DNA of 64,000 nucleotides from Verrucomicrobiota bacterium (GCA_022710725.1 JAKLGK010000002.1:62001-126000); one strand, 5' to 3'; counted from the first letter of the stretch, positions 48,285 to 57,408 are shown. The notes: generated by a model from the sequence alone, not told the origin. A program made the numbers and translations.

Positions 48285-50690
48285 TTGAGTGGACAACCAG
48301 AGGCATTTTCGCGCGTCTTGATAGATCAAGCCTTGCGCGAGGCAGGATGGGACTTGCTCGATCCCCAAGCGGTTCGCTTTGAACTGCGCGGGAACGACGG
48401 GCGAGCCGACTATCTTCTGCTTGGAATGCGTGGCCCGCTCTGCGTCTTGGAGGCCAAGCGCGAAGACCTCGACCCGTACGAGGCAAAGGAACAGGGCCGG
48501 GGTTACGCCGAGAATGTTCGCGCCCCGTTTGTGATCCTCTCAAATGGCCGCGAACACTGGTTTTGGAACCTCCAACGCGGCGACGCGGACGCCTTCCGCA
48601 TTGAACGGTTACCGTCCCCGAAAGACCTTGAACGTCTGCTCCTGAAGAATCTGCAACCGCCCCGGCCGCTCCTCTCGGAGAAGGTTGGCCCTGACTACTT
48701 GAGAGCATTCAAGCCCGACGTGATCGTCCGGGGTTATCAGATCAAATCCATTGACGAGGTCGCCCGCCAGTTCGATCAGCAGAGGAAACGCAAGTTCCTG
48801 CTCGAAATGGCCACCGGCACCGGCAAGACCCTGCTTTGCGCCGCTCTGATTCGCCGCTTTTTGACAACACGGAATGCAGAGCGCGTCCTTTTCATCGTGG
48901 ACAGAATCGAACTCGCCAAGCAGACGATGGAGGACTTCAACGTCATTCTCCGGGAATTCAACCCGGTAATTTTCAAAACGGCCCGGCGCAAGCCCGCCGA
49001 ATTGCTTGGCTCTTGTGTGGTTGTGGCAACGCTTCAATCCCTGATGGTGGATCGCCGCTATCGCGAGGAATTCACGCCATTTCATTTCGACCTCGTCATC
49101 AACGACGAGGCGCACCGTTCGATTTATGGCGACGCCCGCGAGGTTGTGCAGTTCTTCCAGGCAACGCGCATCGGACTGACGGCTACTCCGAAAGCGTATC
49201 TGAAGAACATCAACGCCGAACAGCTCAGCCAGGAGAACCCGAAAGCTCTTGAGGCGAGAATCCTTCGCGATACCTACCACTATTTCGGTTGCGAGCCCGG
49301 CATCCCGACTTTCCGCTACGACATCATTGAAGCCGTGAAGGACCCGGAAGGCCCCTTCCTGTGCATGCCCAAGATTTTCGATATTCGTTCCGACATAACC
49401 ACAAAGGCGCTGGAAGAATCCGGCTGGACTGTGCTGATTAGCGAGCAAGAGGAAAACTTCAAGGTTCAGGATTTGGAGCGGAAGATATTCACACCCCAGC
49501 GCAACCGCGTTATGTGCGAAGCGTTCTTGAAGCACGTGCAGAAAGACCCGGCGGGGAAGCTGGGAAAATCCATTATCTTTGCGGTGAATCAGGATCACGC
49601 CACGAACCTGACCAAGATTCTGAACGCGCTGGAACCGGGCATTGCCATGACGATCACATCGCGGATTCCGGTATCGAGTGATCTTGCCAAAGACTTCCGG
49701 GACGGCAAACGCGCCGAGCGCGTCGCCGTCTCGGTGGACATGCTTTCAACCGGCTACAACTGCCGCGACTTGCTCAATGTCGTTTTGATGCGACCGATAT
49801 TCTCGCCCACCGAATACATTCAGATCAAAGGCCGGGGAACGCGGCGCTTCACTTTCCGCGTTGGCAATACCGAGTACGAGAAGAAGCACTACTTCCTCTT
49901 GGATTTCTGCGGAGTGGCCGAGTATTTCGAGGAAGAATACGACTACTCCTTGCCGTTGGCCTTGCCGCGTGCGCGGGGAGAGCAAGCACAGGCCGAAGCG
50001 ACCGGGGAGAAGAAGCCTGCATTTGTCGCCGAAGCGGGTGGCAAGTACGAAGCCAAGCCGGGAGCCGAGGAGCCAGAGAAACGGGAAATCCCCGTGTGGG
50101 AAGGCCGTGACGTGATTGTGTCGGAGGAAATCCGCATTGTCGGACCGAACGGCGAGAAAGTTGATGTGATGACCTTCCGCGGCTCGTTTGAGAAGGACGT
50201 GAAAGTCTTTGCGGGCAAGGACCGGGAGTTTCAGGAGGCGGTGGAGGTCGAAGACGACGACACCGTCGAGACGATCTTGCAGGAACGCTTTTTCCACAAG
50301 CCGGAGATGTTCTATTCCCCGGATAAGCTCATCAAATCCTACGGCGTTCCGGCCCCGACGCCTGCTTTTGTTTACAGCGCGTTGGGCAAGAAACCTCTGC
50401 CCACGAAAGACGCCATTGTCACGGACACCGTTGATTCCATCGCGGCCCGGTTCAATCTCCGGTACTCGGAAGCCAAATGGCTGTCAGCAACCGCGCAACT
50501 CATCGCGGACGATCCGCAGAATCTTCGGCGCTTTGTTCAGGGCGACATGACCGTTTTCGACAGTAGCCAATTCAGTCACTTGGGTGGACTCGGCCAACTT
50601 GCGCGGTTCGAGCACCGGGACGAAGCCTTTGAAGCACTCAGGCAGTCAACCCTTGTGCGTCAATCATTGCTTGGAATCGAGGCGGCATGA
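48285..50690 (+). CDS. hsdR: Type I restriction enzyme R subunit
   Basis: 801 residues from a TTG start preceded by GAGGAA; no other start codon is near the conserved N-terminus. Nuclease domain: Asp in GRADYLL followed by VLEAKRED, a PD-ExK-type site. The superfamily 2 motor has MATGTGKTLL (motif I), INDEAHRS (motif II, DEAH), GLTATPKAYL (motif III), VDMLSTGYNC and QIKGRGTRR (motifs V, VI). Size resembles the EcoAI-like (type IB) R subunits. It translocates DNA and cuts when the M2S complex finds unmethylated sites. Base composition is visibly less GC-rich than the flanking chromosome. The stop overlaps the hsdM start (ATGA). Confidence 0.93.
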   Translation: MSGQPEAFSRVLIDQALREAGWDLLDPQAVRFELRGNDGRADYLLLGMRGPLCVLEAKREDLDPYEAKEQGRGYAENVRAPFVILSNGREHWFWNLQRGDADAFRIERLPSPKDLERLLLKNLQPPRPLLSEKVGPDYLRAFKPDVIVRGYQIKSIDEVARQFDQQRKRKFLLEMATGTGKTLLCAALIRRFLTTRNAERVLFIVDRIELAKQTMEDFNVILREFNPVIFKTARRKPAELLGSCVVVATLQSLMVDRRYREEFTPFHFDLVINDEAHRSIYGDAREVVQFFQATRIGLTATPKAYLKNINAEQLSQENPKALEARILRDTYHYFGCEPGIPTFRYDIIEAVKDPEGPFLCMPKIFDIRSDITTKALEESGWTVLISEQEENFKVQDLERKIFTPQRNRVMCEAFLKHVQKDPAGKLGKSIIFAVNQDHATNLTKILNALEPGIAMTITSRIPVSSDLAKDFRDGKRAERVAVSVDMLSTGYNCRDLLNVVLMRPIFSPTEYIQIKGRGTRRFTFRVGNTEYEKKHYFLLDFCGVAEYFEEEYDYSLPLALPRARGEQAQAEATGEKKPAFVAEAGGKYEAKPGAEEPEKREIPVWEGRDVIVSEEIRIVGPNGEKVDVMTFRGSFEKDVKVFAGKDREFQEAVEVEDDDTVETILQERFFHKPEMFYSPDKLIKSYGVPAPTPAFVYSALGKKPLPTKDAIVTDTVDSIAARFNLRYSEAKWLSATAQLIADDPQNLRRFVQGDMTVFDSSQFSHLGGLGQLARFEHRDEAFEALRQSTLVRQSLLGIEAA

Positions 50691-52180
50691 ACGGAAACGG
50701 AAACAGCTTTCAGTCATCGGGATTACGTCAAAAGGTTGACGCGTTGATGGATATTCTTTGGGCGGGCGGACTCAACAACCCGATGGACGCCATTGAGCAG
50801 ATGTCCTACCTCATCTTCTTGCGGTTGCTAAGCGAGAAAGACGACCTGCTCGCCAAGCTGGACAAGAAGTACAAACGCATATTCACCGACAAATGGGCGC
50901 GGTATGCCTGGGGCAACTTCGTCACCCTCACCGGCGACCAGCTTTTCGACAGCATCCGCGCGGCCATTGAAAGCATTCACGAGCTTCCCGGCATGTCGGC
51001 CACCGGCAAACTTCTGTTCAATCGCGCCACGTTGAAAATCTACGACCGCCCGACGCTCCGCGCCGTGATCCAAGGCATTCACGAAATGTCGTTCGACACC
51101 GGGAACGGCGACGATCCCAAAGGTGACATGTACGAGTATTTGCTGAGCAAACTCTCGACATCCGGCACAAACGGCCAATTCCGAACGCCGCGCCACATCA
51201 TTGACATGATCGTGCGGCTCGTTGACCCGAAACCGGACATGCGGATATGCGACCCGGCTTGCGGCACGGCGGGGTTCTTGATTTCGGCCTACAACCACAT
51301 TCTCAGGCAGAACACCTCCAAGCCGGAACTTGAGAAGGGCCACGTTTCCGGCGATTTGCTCAAGGCCGCTCAATGGCGTTTCCTCGAAGAGCAGGCATTT
51401 ACCGGCTACGACAATGACGCCAACATGGTGAAAATCGCCATCTTGAATCTGTACCTGCACAAGCTGGAAAAGGCAGGCATCGAATTTCACAACCCGCTGA
51501 CGACCAACAAGACCGGGCAGTATCCCGGAATGACCTACGACGTTGTTCTGGCGAATCCTCCTTTCTCTGGCAAGGTTCAACAGGAAAGCATTCTGTCCAA
51601 TCTGAATCACGGCCTTAACACGCGGGCGACGGAACTTCTCTTCGTGAAATGGTTCGTTGACCACCTCGCGCCCGGCGGACGCGCGGGCGTGATTGTCCCG
51701 AACGGTGTTCTATTCGGCTCCAACAAGGCTGCCCGTCGAGTCCGTGAAATGCTCCTCCACGATTGCGACCTTCAGGCGGTTGTCAGCCTGCCGTCCGGTG
51801 TCTTCCGGCCCTATGCCGGAGTCGCCACGGCGGCGCTGATATTCCAGAAAGGAACCAGGACCAAGGAAGTCTGGTTCTACGACCTCACCGCCGACGGGTT
51901 CAGTCTCGACGACAAGCGTACGCCCATTGATGCCAACGACATTCCCGATGTGCTGTCGAAGTGGCCTGGTCACGAAGAAGGTCCGAACAGCTACCGGGTA
52001 TCGCTTGAACGAATCGAAGAGAATGACCTGACCTTGGCGGCGGGACGATACAGACCGGTAACACAGCAAGCCGTGAACCACGATTCACCCGCGGACATTC
52101 TGGCCGACATTCTGAAGATAGAGGGGGAGATAAGCAAGCGGGCCACTGACTTGCTCAGTGAGGTTCGGCACAAGCCATGA
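50687..52180 (+). CDS. hsdM: Type I restriction-modification DNA methyltransferase, M subunit
   Basis: 497 residues. An N-terminal helical domain begins with LRQKVDALMDILWAGGL, then the SAM motif DPACGTAGFL and catalytic NPPF (motif IV) in DVVLANPPFSGK, which mark an adenine-N6 methylase. NGQFRTPRHIIDMIV precedes motif I, as is usual. With HsdS it makes the methylase that protects host sites, and with HsdR the nuclease. Start overlaps hsdR by 4 bp and stop overlaps hsdS by 4 bp, so the subunits are translationally coupled. Confidence 0.95.
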   Translation: MNGNGNSFQSSGLRQKVDALMDILWAGGLNNPMDAIEQMSYLIFLRLLSEKDDLLAKLDKKYKRIFTDKWARYAWGNFVTLTGDQLFDSIRAAIESIHELPGMSATGKLLFNRATLKIYDRPTLRAVIQGIHEMSFDTGNGDDPKGDMYEYLLSKLSTSGTNGQFRTPRHIIDMIVRLVDPKPDMRICDPACGTAGFLISAYNHILRQNTSKPELEKGHVSGDLLKAAQWRFLEEQAFTGYDNDANMVKIAILNLYLHKLEKAGIEFHNPLTTNKTGQYPGMTYDVVLANPPFSGKVQQESILSNLNHGLNTRATELLFVKWFVDHLAPGGRAGVIVPNGVLFGSNKAARRVREMLLHDCDLQAVVSLPSGVFRPYAGVATAALIFQKGTRTKEVWFYDLTADGFSLDDKRTPIDANDIPDVLSKWPGHEEGPNSYRVSLERIEENDLTLAAGRYRPVTQQAVNHDSPADILADILKIEGEISKRATDLLSEVRHKP

Positions 52181-53283
52181 AACGTTGGCCGATAAAACGC
52201 TTGGGCGAATTGATGCTGCCTACCGAACAGCGCGATCCAAGGGACAGTCCGTCCAATGAGTTTCTATACGTCGATATCGCCAGCGTAGACAACAGGGCAA
52301 AGTCCATAGTCACAGCGCAGACGGTTATTGGCGCTGACGCGCCAAGCCGGGCTAGAAAAGTCATACGTACTGGGGATGTCATTGTCTCGACTGTTCGACC
52401 AAACCTAAACGCGGTCGCTCTTGTTCCACACAATCTCGATGACCAGATTTGTTCAACAGGCTTCTCCGTTCTCAGGCCATCCCCGGAGGTGTTGAGTGGC
52501 TACCTGTTTGCCTTTGTTCGTTCGCCATCGTTCGTTAAATACCTCGTTGCGAGAACAACAGGCGCAAACTATCCCGCTGTAAGTGATGGACAGGTAAAAG
52601 ATGTGCCTATTCCTGTGCCGCCACGGGGAGAGCAAGAGCGGATTGTGAGGCTACTCGACGAAGCGGACGCATTGCGGAGACTCCGTACCCGAGCAGACCA
52701 ACGAACTGCGAATCTTATTCCTGCTCTTTTTCACAATTTGTTTGGAAACCCTGCCCTGAATCCCAAGGGCTTCCGCAAAGAGCCACTGGGCAAACTGCTC
52801 CATGTGAAGAGCGGAGAATCGCTCCCCGCCAAAGAAATGACGACGAATGGTAGCTTTGTGGTTTATGGAGGGAACGGAATTACTGGGCATCACGATAAGT
52901 TCATGTTTGAAAACCCGGTCATTGTGATTGGTCGAGTCGGCGTTTACTGTGGAGCGATTCACCTTTCTGAGCCCAAATCGTGGGTCACTGATAATGCCCT
53001 GTATGTGAGCGAAATGAAGGAAGACTTTGCGCAACGCTACCTGTTGACGGCGCTTCGCGTCGCAAATCTCAACCAATATGCCGGGAGAGCCGCGCAACCG
53101 CTGGTGTCCGGAAGTCGGATATATCCCGTTCCGATTCTGATACCACCTCTTCCGCTTCAGCAAGAGTTCGCCGACCGCGTCCGGGACATTGACGAGTTGG
53201 AATCTGTACAGTCACGAAGTACGGCGCGGCTGAACGATCTCTCGCAATCGCTTCTGCATTCTGCTTTTGGAGGTGCTTCATGA
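52177..53283 (+). CDS. hsdS: Type I restriction-modification specificity subunit
   Basis: 368 residues. Two target-recognition domains each followed by a helical spacer: the first half ends in VPIPVPPRGEQERIVRLLDEADALRRLR, the second in PILIPPLPLQQEFADRVRDI. The paired PIPxPPxxEQ-type motifs before the coiled coils are the hallmark of HsdS. It is full length with both halves, so a bipartite DNA target is expected. The target sequence cannot be predicted. AT-richer than hsdM in its first half, as recognition domains often are. The stop overlaps the SIR2 gene start (ATGA), tying specificity and effector genes together. Confidence 0.93.
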   Translation: MKRWPIKRLGELMLPTEQRDPRDSPSNEFLYVDIASVDNRAKSIVTAQTVIGADAPSRARKVIRTGDVIVSTVRPNLNAVALVPHNLDDQICSTGFSVLRPSPEVLSGYLFAFVRSPSFVKYLVARTTGANYPAVSDGQVKDVPIPVPPRGEQERIVRLLDEADALRRLRTRADQRTANLIPALFHNLFGNPALNPKGFRKEPLGKLLHVKSGESLPAKEMTTNGSFVVYGGNGITGHHDKFMFENPVIVIGRVGVYCGAIHLSEPKSWVTDNALYVSEMKEDFAQRYLLTALRVANLNQYAGRAAQPLVSGSRIYPVPILIPPLPLQQEFADRVRDIDELESVQSRSTARLNDLSQSLLHSAFGGAS

Positions 53284-54491
53284 ATCAGGCCCACGATCCA
53301 TTTCGCCAAGTCAATTACCTTCAGCAATGCCTCTCCAACGACAAGAAGCCGTTGGGGCTCTTTCTGGGCGCGGGTTGTCCGGTCGCAGTCAAATCCGGCG
53401 ACGACAAGCCGCTGATTCCCGACATCGCGGGGATCACCGCAGAGGTCCGCGAGAGGCTCGCCAAGTGCAAGGATTGCGGGCCACTGCTGAAAGCGGTTGA
53501 AGGGCACTTTGTTACGGACGAGAGAAAAGAGACGAATGTTGAGGACATGCTGAGCCACATTCGGGCGCTTCGCATCGTTGCGGGCAAGGAAAAGGCGCGC
53601 GGTTTGTCTGCCGCTGACTTGGACCGACTGGATTCGGACATCTGCAAGATCATTCATGAACTTGCCGACAAGGCTTTGCCCGGCACCGGAACGCCGTATC
53701 ACCGCGCCGCGCTCTGGACGGATGCCGTTGGTCGGGAGCATCCCGTTGAGGTCTTCACGACGAATTACGACCTTCTTTTGGAGCAAGCGTTCGAGGATTG
53801 CCGTGTGCCGTATTTCGACGGCTTCGCCGGTTCGCGCCGTCCATGTTTTGACATCCGCGCAATGGAGGAAGACAAGTTGCCACCGCGCTGGGCGCGGATA
53901 TGGAAACTGCATGGTTCCATCAACTGGTATCAAGACCCCGCGCGGGGTGTTCTCCGGGGCGCGACAAACGAGACGGGATTGAAACGTGTCATCCATCCTT
54001 CGCACTTGAAGTATGAGGAAAGCAGGCGAATGCCGTACTTGGCGATGATGGACAGGCTTCGGGCATTCCTGAAACAACCATCATCCGCCCTCGTCATCTC
54101 CGGCTACTCATTCCGGGACGAACACATTAACGAGGTCATCGTTCAGGGGCTACAAGCCACGCAGACCGCTGTTGCCTTCGCATTGCTTTTTGAAGACCTG
54201 TCGAAATACACGAAAGCGGTCAAACTCGCGTCGGAGCGCACCAACCTCACCCTGCTTGCGCGAGACGGCGCTGTTGTGAGTGGACGGGAAAGCAAGTGGC
54301 CGGAGAGGGAAGCCGACTCCGCCGCGGCGGACGCTGTTCCTTGGGTGTCATGGGTTCCTGTGAATCCCAAAGAGGAAAACGGACGACTGAAAGCCGTTTT
54401 CCATCTTGGCGATTATGCGGTTCTCGGTGATTTCCTTCATGCCCTTGTCGGGCACATTCGCCAGGCGCAGGAGGCCCCGAATGTCAAATAG
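53280..54491 (+). CDS. SIR2-domain NAD-hydrolysing defence effector
   Basis: 403 residues. SIR2-like motifs: GLFLGAGCP (30-32 GAG), VFTTNYDLLLEQ (TTNYD 160-164), WKLHGSINW (His211) and GYSFRDEHIN (275-284). These motifs match the SIR2 family found in bacterial defence systems that deplete NAD. The C-terminal 80 residues follow no motif I know. The start overlaps hsdS by 4 bp, and the last 11 bp overlap herA. SIR2 next to HerA is the arrangement of the known SIR2-HerA (Nezha) antiphage system, in which the two proteins assemble together. Confidence 0.88.
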   Translation: MNQAHDPFRQVNYLQQCLSNDKKPLGLFLGAGCPVAVKSGDDKPLIPDIAGITAEVRERLAKCKDCGPLLKAVEGHFVTDERKETNVEDMLSHIRALRIVAGKEKARGLSAADLDRLDSDICKIIHELADKALPGTGTPYHRAALWTDAVGREHPVEVFTTNYDLLLEQAFEDCRVPYFDGFAGSRRPCFDIRAMEEDKLPPRWARIWKLHGSINWYQDPARGVLRGATNETGLKRVIHPSHLKYEESRRMPYLAMMDRLRAFLKQPSSALVISGYSFRDEHINEVIVQGLQATQTAVAFALLFEDLSKYTKAVKLASERTNLTLLARDGAVVSGRESKWPEREADSAAADAVPWVSWVPVNPKEENGRLKAVFHLGDYAVLGDFLHALVGHIRQAQEAPNVK

Positions 54492-56322
54492 CCCGACATA
54501 TCTCGGGACGGTTCAAGATGTGCAGGGCGCAACAATCAGCGTTGCCCTCGACACCGATACTGTTTCCGGCTTGGCGTTTATCGAAGGGCACGGCTATCGA
54601 ATCGGCCAAATCGGGAGTTTCGTACGGATTCCGATGGGCTTTACCGATTTGTTTGGGATCGTTTCCCAAGTCGGTGCCGGCGCGGTTCCCGAAGCGCTTG
54701 CAAAGGTCGAGCCCTACGGCCACCGTTGGCTGAAGGTCCAGTTGATCGGCGAGGGCCAACGCGCAGGGGAATTTCGACGCGGGATTTCACAATATCCAAC
54801 GATCGGCGATGAAGCCCACCTTGTTACTGAGCAAGACTTGTCCCGGATTTACGGACGGCCCGACGCTCCGAACTTCGTTCGGGTTGGAAGCCTCGCGAGC
54901 GCGGAGTCAATTCCTTCGCTCATCGACATTGATCGGCTCGTGAGTCGGCACAGTGCGGTTGTTGGAACAACCGGCGCAGGCAAGTCAACGACCGTTGCGA
55001 ATCTGCTTGTTTCCGTCTCCGATCCGACCCGTTACCCGTCAGCGAGGATCATCATTCTGGACATCCACGGCGAGTACTACACCGCCTTGCACGACCGGGC
55101 CACGGTGTTCCGCGTGAACGCGGACGAGAAGCAGGGCGAGAAGCCTCTGTTCGTTCCCTACTGGGCGCTGAATTTTGATGAGCTTTTGCGCGTCACCCCC
55201 TTTCGCAGTCTGACGGACGCCGACCGCGCCGCCCTTGTGGAGAAGGTGAAGCAACTCAAGCTGCTGTCTCTACAGTCTCAAGCGCGGAACGGTGTCACGC
55301 CGGACACCATGACCGTTGATACGCCAATCCCATTCAGCATTCACCGGTTGTGGTACGAACTTCACAGGCTCGTTTGCTCGACACACAATCAACCGGGCGC
55401 GAATCAGACAGATGCATCGGAAGCGATTGAAGTCGATGGGGCCGGGCAGAAATTGCTTGGCGACATCATGCGCGTCATTGCCCCGAAATACCGGCCGATT
55501 ACGCAAGGCGGGGCGAATCGCGTCTATCTTAGCGGATCTCCGCTAAATATTCGCAGACAGATTCTCGCGCTCGAATCGTTCCTTCGTGATACGCGCTACG
55601 ACTTCCTCTTTCGCCCAGGACCTTGGTGTCCTGACCCGGACGGGAAGCCCGCGCAAGACCTTGACGCCCTCCTCACTTCGTGGATTGGCGGCGACAAACC
55701 CATCACGATTCTTGATCTTTCGGGCGTTCCGGTTTCGATTCTCATGGACCTTGTTGGCGTCCTAATTCGCCTATTGTTCGATGCCTTGTTCTGGGCGCGA
55801 TTTCTGCCGGAGGGAGGACGTTCACGGCCTTTGTTGTTCGTGCTTGAGGAAGCGCATGCGTACTTGAACGCCGGGAACGAGGGGGCCGCTTCCATTGCGG
55901 CCCGGCGAATCGTCAAGGAAGGCCGCAAGTACGGAATCGGCGCAATGATCGTCAGTCAGCGACCAGCGGAGATTGACCCAACCATTCTTTCGCAGTGCGG
56001 CACCTTGTTTGCCATGCGCCTTGCGAATACTTCCGACCGTTCACATGTTACCGGTACGGTGAGCGATAACCTTGAGGGCCTGTTCAATATGCTCCCGTCT
56101 CTGCGCACGGGTGAGGCGATCATTGTTGGAGAGGCAGTGCAGTTGCCATTGCGGACACTCATTGATGCCCCGGTGAAGAATCGCCGTCCTGACAGCCATG
56201 ATCCTTTGGTTTATGATCCCAACAACAAAGGCGGGTGGAATAGCGCGAAGCAGGCTGGGGACTACGCGAAAGTCCTTGAATTGTGGCGAAGCGAAAATCC
56301 CCGCGCCAATCAGAAAGCGTGA
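54481..56322 (+). CDS. herA: HerA-type hexameric ATPase/translocase
   Basis: 613 residues from ATG 54481 (GGAGG upstream; overlaps SIR2 by 11 bp). An N-terminal beta-barrel HAS domain (about 5-140) contains GTVQDVQGATISVAL. Walker A VGTTGAGKSTT (162-171), ILDIHGEYY, Walker B LLFVLEEAHAYL (451-462), and VSQRPAEIDPTILSQC with the arginine and Gln typical of HerA. HerA-class ATPases move DNA. With SIR2 they form a large complex whose NADase or nuclease activity is controlled by the ATPase. The internal region 240-400 is longer than in archaeal HerA. Confidence 0.88.
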   Translation: MSNSPTYLGTVQDVQGATISVALDTDTVSGLAFIEGHGYRIGQIGSFVRIPMGFTDLFGIVSQVGAGAVPEALAKVEPYGHRWLKVQLIGEGQRAGEFRRGISQYPTIGDEAHLVTEQDLSRIYGRPDAPNFVRVGSLASAESIPSLIDIDRLVSRHSAVVGTTGAGKSTTVANLLVSVSDPTRYPSARIIILDIHGEYYTALHDRATVFRVNADEKQGEKPLFVPYWALNFDELLRVTPFRSLTDADRAALVEKVKQLKLLSLQSQARNGVTPDTMTVDTPIPFSIHRLWYELHRLVCSTHNQPGANQTDASEAIEVDGAGQKLLGDIMRVIAPKYRPITQGGANRVYLSGSPLNIRRQILALESFLRDTRYDFLFRPGPWCPDPDGKPAQDLDALLTSWIGGDKPITILDLSGVPVSILMDLVGVLIRLLFDALFWARFLPEGGRSRPLLFVLEEAHAYLNAGNEGAASIAARRIVKEGRKYGIGAMIVSQRPAEIDPTILSQCGTLFAMRLANTSDRSHVTGTVSDNLEGLFNMLPSLRTGEAIIVGEAVQLPLRTLIDAPVKNRRPDSHDPLVYDPNNKGGWNSAKQAGDYAKVLELWRSENPRANQKA

Positions 56323-56330
56323 GGCTGAAC

Positions 56331-56540
56331 ATGGACAGAATACCCGTTCAATCAACAAACGTTGCGGAAGTCGGATACGATCCCGCCACCATGACGCTTG
56401 AGGTCGCGTTTCATAACGGCACTCTGTACCAGTATTTCGATGTGCCGGAAGCTCTCTATCAGGAAATGCTCCGCTCTGACTCGGTAGGCAAGTTTTTGAA
56501 TACACAGATCAAGAACAGCTATCGCTACGCGAAGCTGTAG
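56331..56540 (+). CDS. KTSC-domain small protein, last gene of the defence operon
   Basis: 69 residues from ATG 56331 with GAGG upstream, 8 bp after the herA stop. Nearly the whole protein is a KTSC domain (named for the lysyl-tRNA synthetase C-terminus): VQSTNVAEVGYDPATMTLEV, then GTLYQYFDVPEALYQEML, SVGKFLNTQIKNSYRY. The molecular role of this domain is not established, and stand-alone copies often sit beside mobile or defence genes. Coupling to HerA suggests an accessory, sensor or regulatory subunit. Inverted repeat A begins 7 bp after its stop. Confidence 0.8.
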   Translation: MDRIPVQSTNVAEVGYDPATMTLEVAFHNGTLYQYFDVPEALYQEMLRSDSVGKFLNTQIKNSYRYAKL

Positions 56541-56547
56541 GAGAAGA

Positions 56548-56948
56548 CGCGCGCGCCCCCGAAAACGAAGACGAGAAGACGGGCGGAACGAACCGGGCGG
56601 CGAGAGCCGCCGTCGTCGCGTGAGCGGCGACCGGGGCAGCCATCCTCGCCCCGACGTTCAGGAGGGGCGACCGACGACCGCGCCCACGCGGCCAGCGTGC
56701 CGAGCATCAACCGGCGCGGCCCAGCGCCGTCCTTGCTCCGAGCCGCGTCCAGCGGCGAGGAGTAGAAGCACGGCGCAACGCGCCGTGCGTGGGGGCGAGG
56801 AGCGGCAGCGACGAGGCGGGGGAAGGTTCCGAGCGGCGCGACAGCGCCGCGAGGTACAGACGGGTAGATTACGGGCTTTCACTTCCCGCGACGTTTGGCA
56901 TATTCATCATCGAAATGAGTTCGGATAGCTACCGCTAACCGGCTCCAA
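56548..56948. repeat. Inverted repeat A, right copy (401 bp)
   Basis: Reverse complement of 47095-47518 with a single 23-bp deletion; no substitution was seen in the stretches I compared. It starts directly after the KTSC gene, so the two copies sit at the very edges of the cargo. Its outer end (56942-56948) is GCTCCAA, the inverted att core shared with inverted repeat B. Reading leftward on the minus strand, the first 70 bp encode the recombinase tail that ends at 56879. Confidence 0.9.
56942..56948. other. Internal inverted attP-like core
   Basis: GCTCCAA, the inverse of TTGGAGC. Read on the minus strand the context is GTCAGGAGA-TTGGAGC-CGGTTAGC, exactly the junction expected for attP in the circular element. 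It lies where inverted repeats A and B meet. Confidence 0.65.
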
Positions 56949-57299
56949 TCTCCTGACGGCGCGATTTCCGCGACGGATTTCCACGGCTCCGCGAACTCGA
57001 CGACGATTTGCGGGACGGCTTTTCCGAGGAGCTTCAACGGCGGACGATGACCGGCGATCCCGACCGGCGACAGGCGCGAGGATTCCAGCGCGGCGGAAGA
57101 TTTGCCGGACGCGGCGACGCTGACGGACGGACGCGACGGATTTCCGGCGGCGTTGAGAGGCAAGGACTTGTGAACGGGACGCGTCAGGGCTTCGGCCTCC
57201 GGCCTCGAAAAGTCGGCGCGTGTGGCGAAGCCGCCGCGCCGAGGACTCGACCGCCCTTCGGTCGGCTCTGCTTCCGATTCTTCCGGCCAAGCGCGCGCA
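56942..57299. repeat. Inverted repeat B, left copy
   Basis: Reverse complement of 59069-59417 at both ends: about 95 bp next to the core and about 90 bp at the inner end are almost identical, while roughly 170 bp between them have diverged in sequence but keep similar length. It corresponds to the last 115 codons of the recombinase. It looks like an old duplication with conserved edges, or two alleles meeting head to head. Confidence 0.75.
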
Positions 57300-57408
57300 A
57301 GACAAAGACGGACCACCCCGGCGGCAGGATTGTTCCACTACCCGCGCTTGGCGTTCGTTCCTCACACGCGCGCGGGAGCGGCCCAATTCCTGCCGCCTTC
57401 CAAAAGGA

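Larger units (their letters stand above)
56879..57316 (-). pseudogene. Detached C-terminal fragment of a serine recombinase
   Basis: Up to 145 codons on the minus strand with no recombinase catalytic part. It shares RAWPEESEAEPTEGRSSPRR and PLKLLGKAVPQIVVEFAEPW with the C-terminus of the recombinase at 57666-59423, but the stretch of about 58 residues between these blocks differs strongly. Unlike the intact gene it continues past the att core as GDWSRLAVAIRTHFDDEYAK then RRGK, the likely natural end of the protein. So this is the 3' remnant of a related recombinase in opposite orientation, keeping an unrecombined attP. Confidence 0.7.

Noticed and set aside
56620..56928. Arg-rich open frame in inverted repeat A
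   Set aside because: The same frame exists in the left copy, where a 23-bp indel shifts it, so it is not maintained as a protein. The real coding trace in this repeat is the recombinase tail on the other strand.
47095..56948. Composite transposon bounded by insertion sequences
   Set aside because: The inverted repeats carry no transposase, no target duplication is evident, and the ends coincide with att cores of a serine recombinase.
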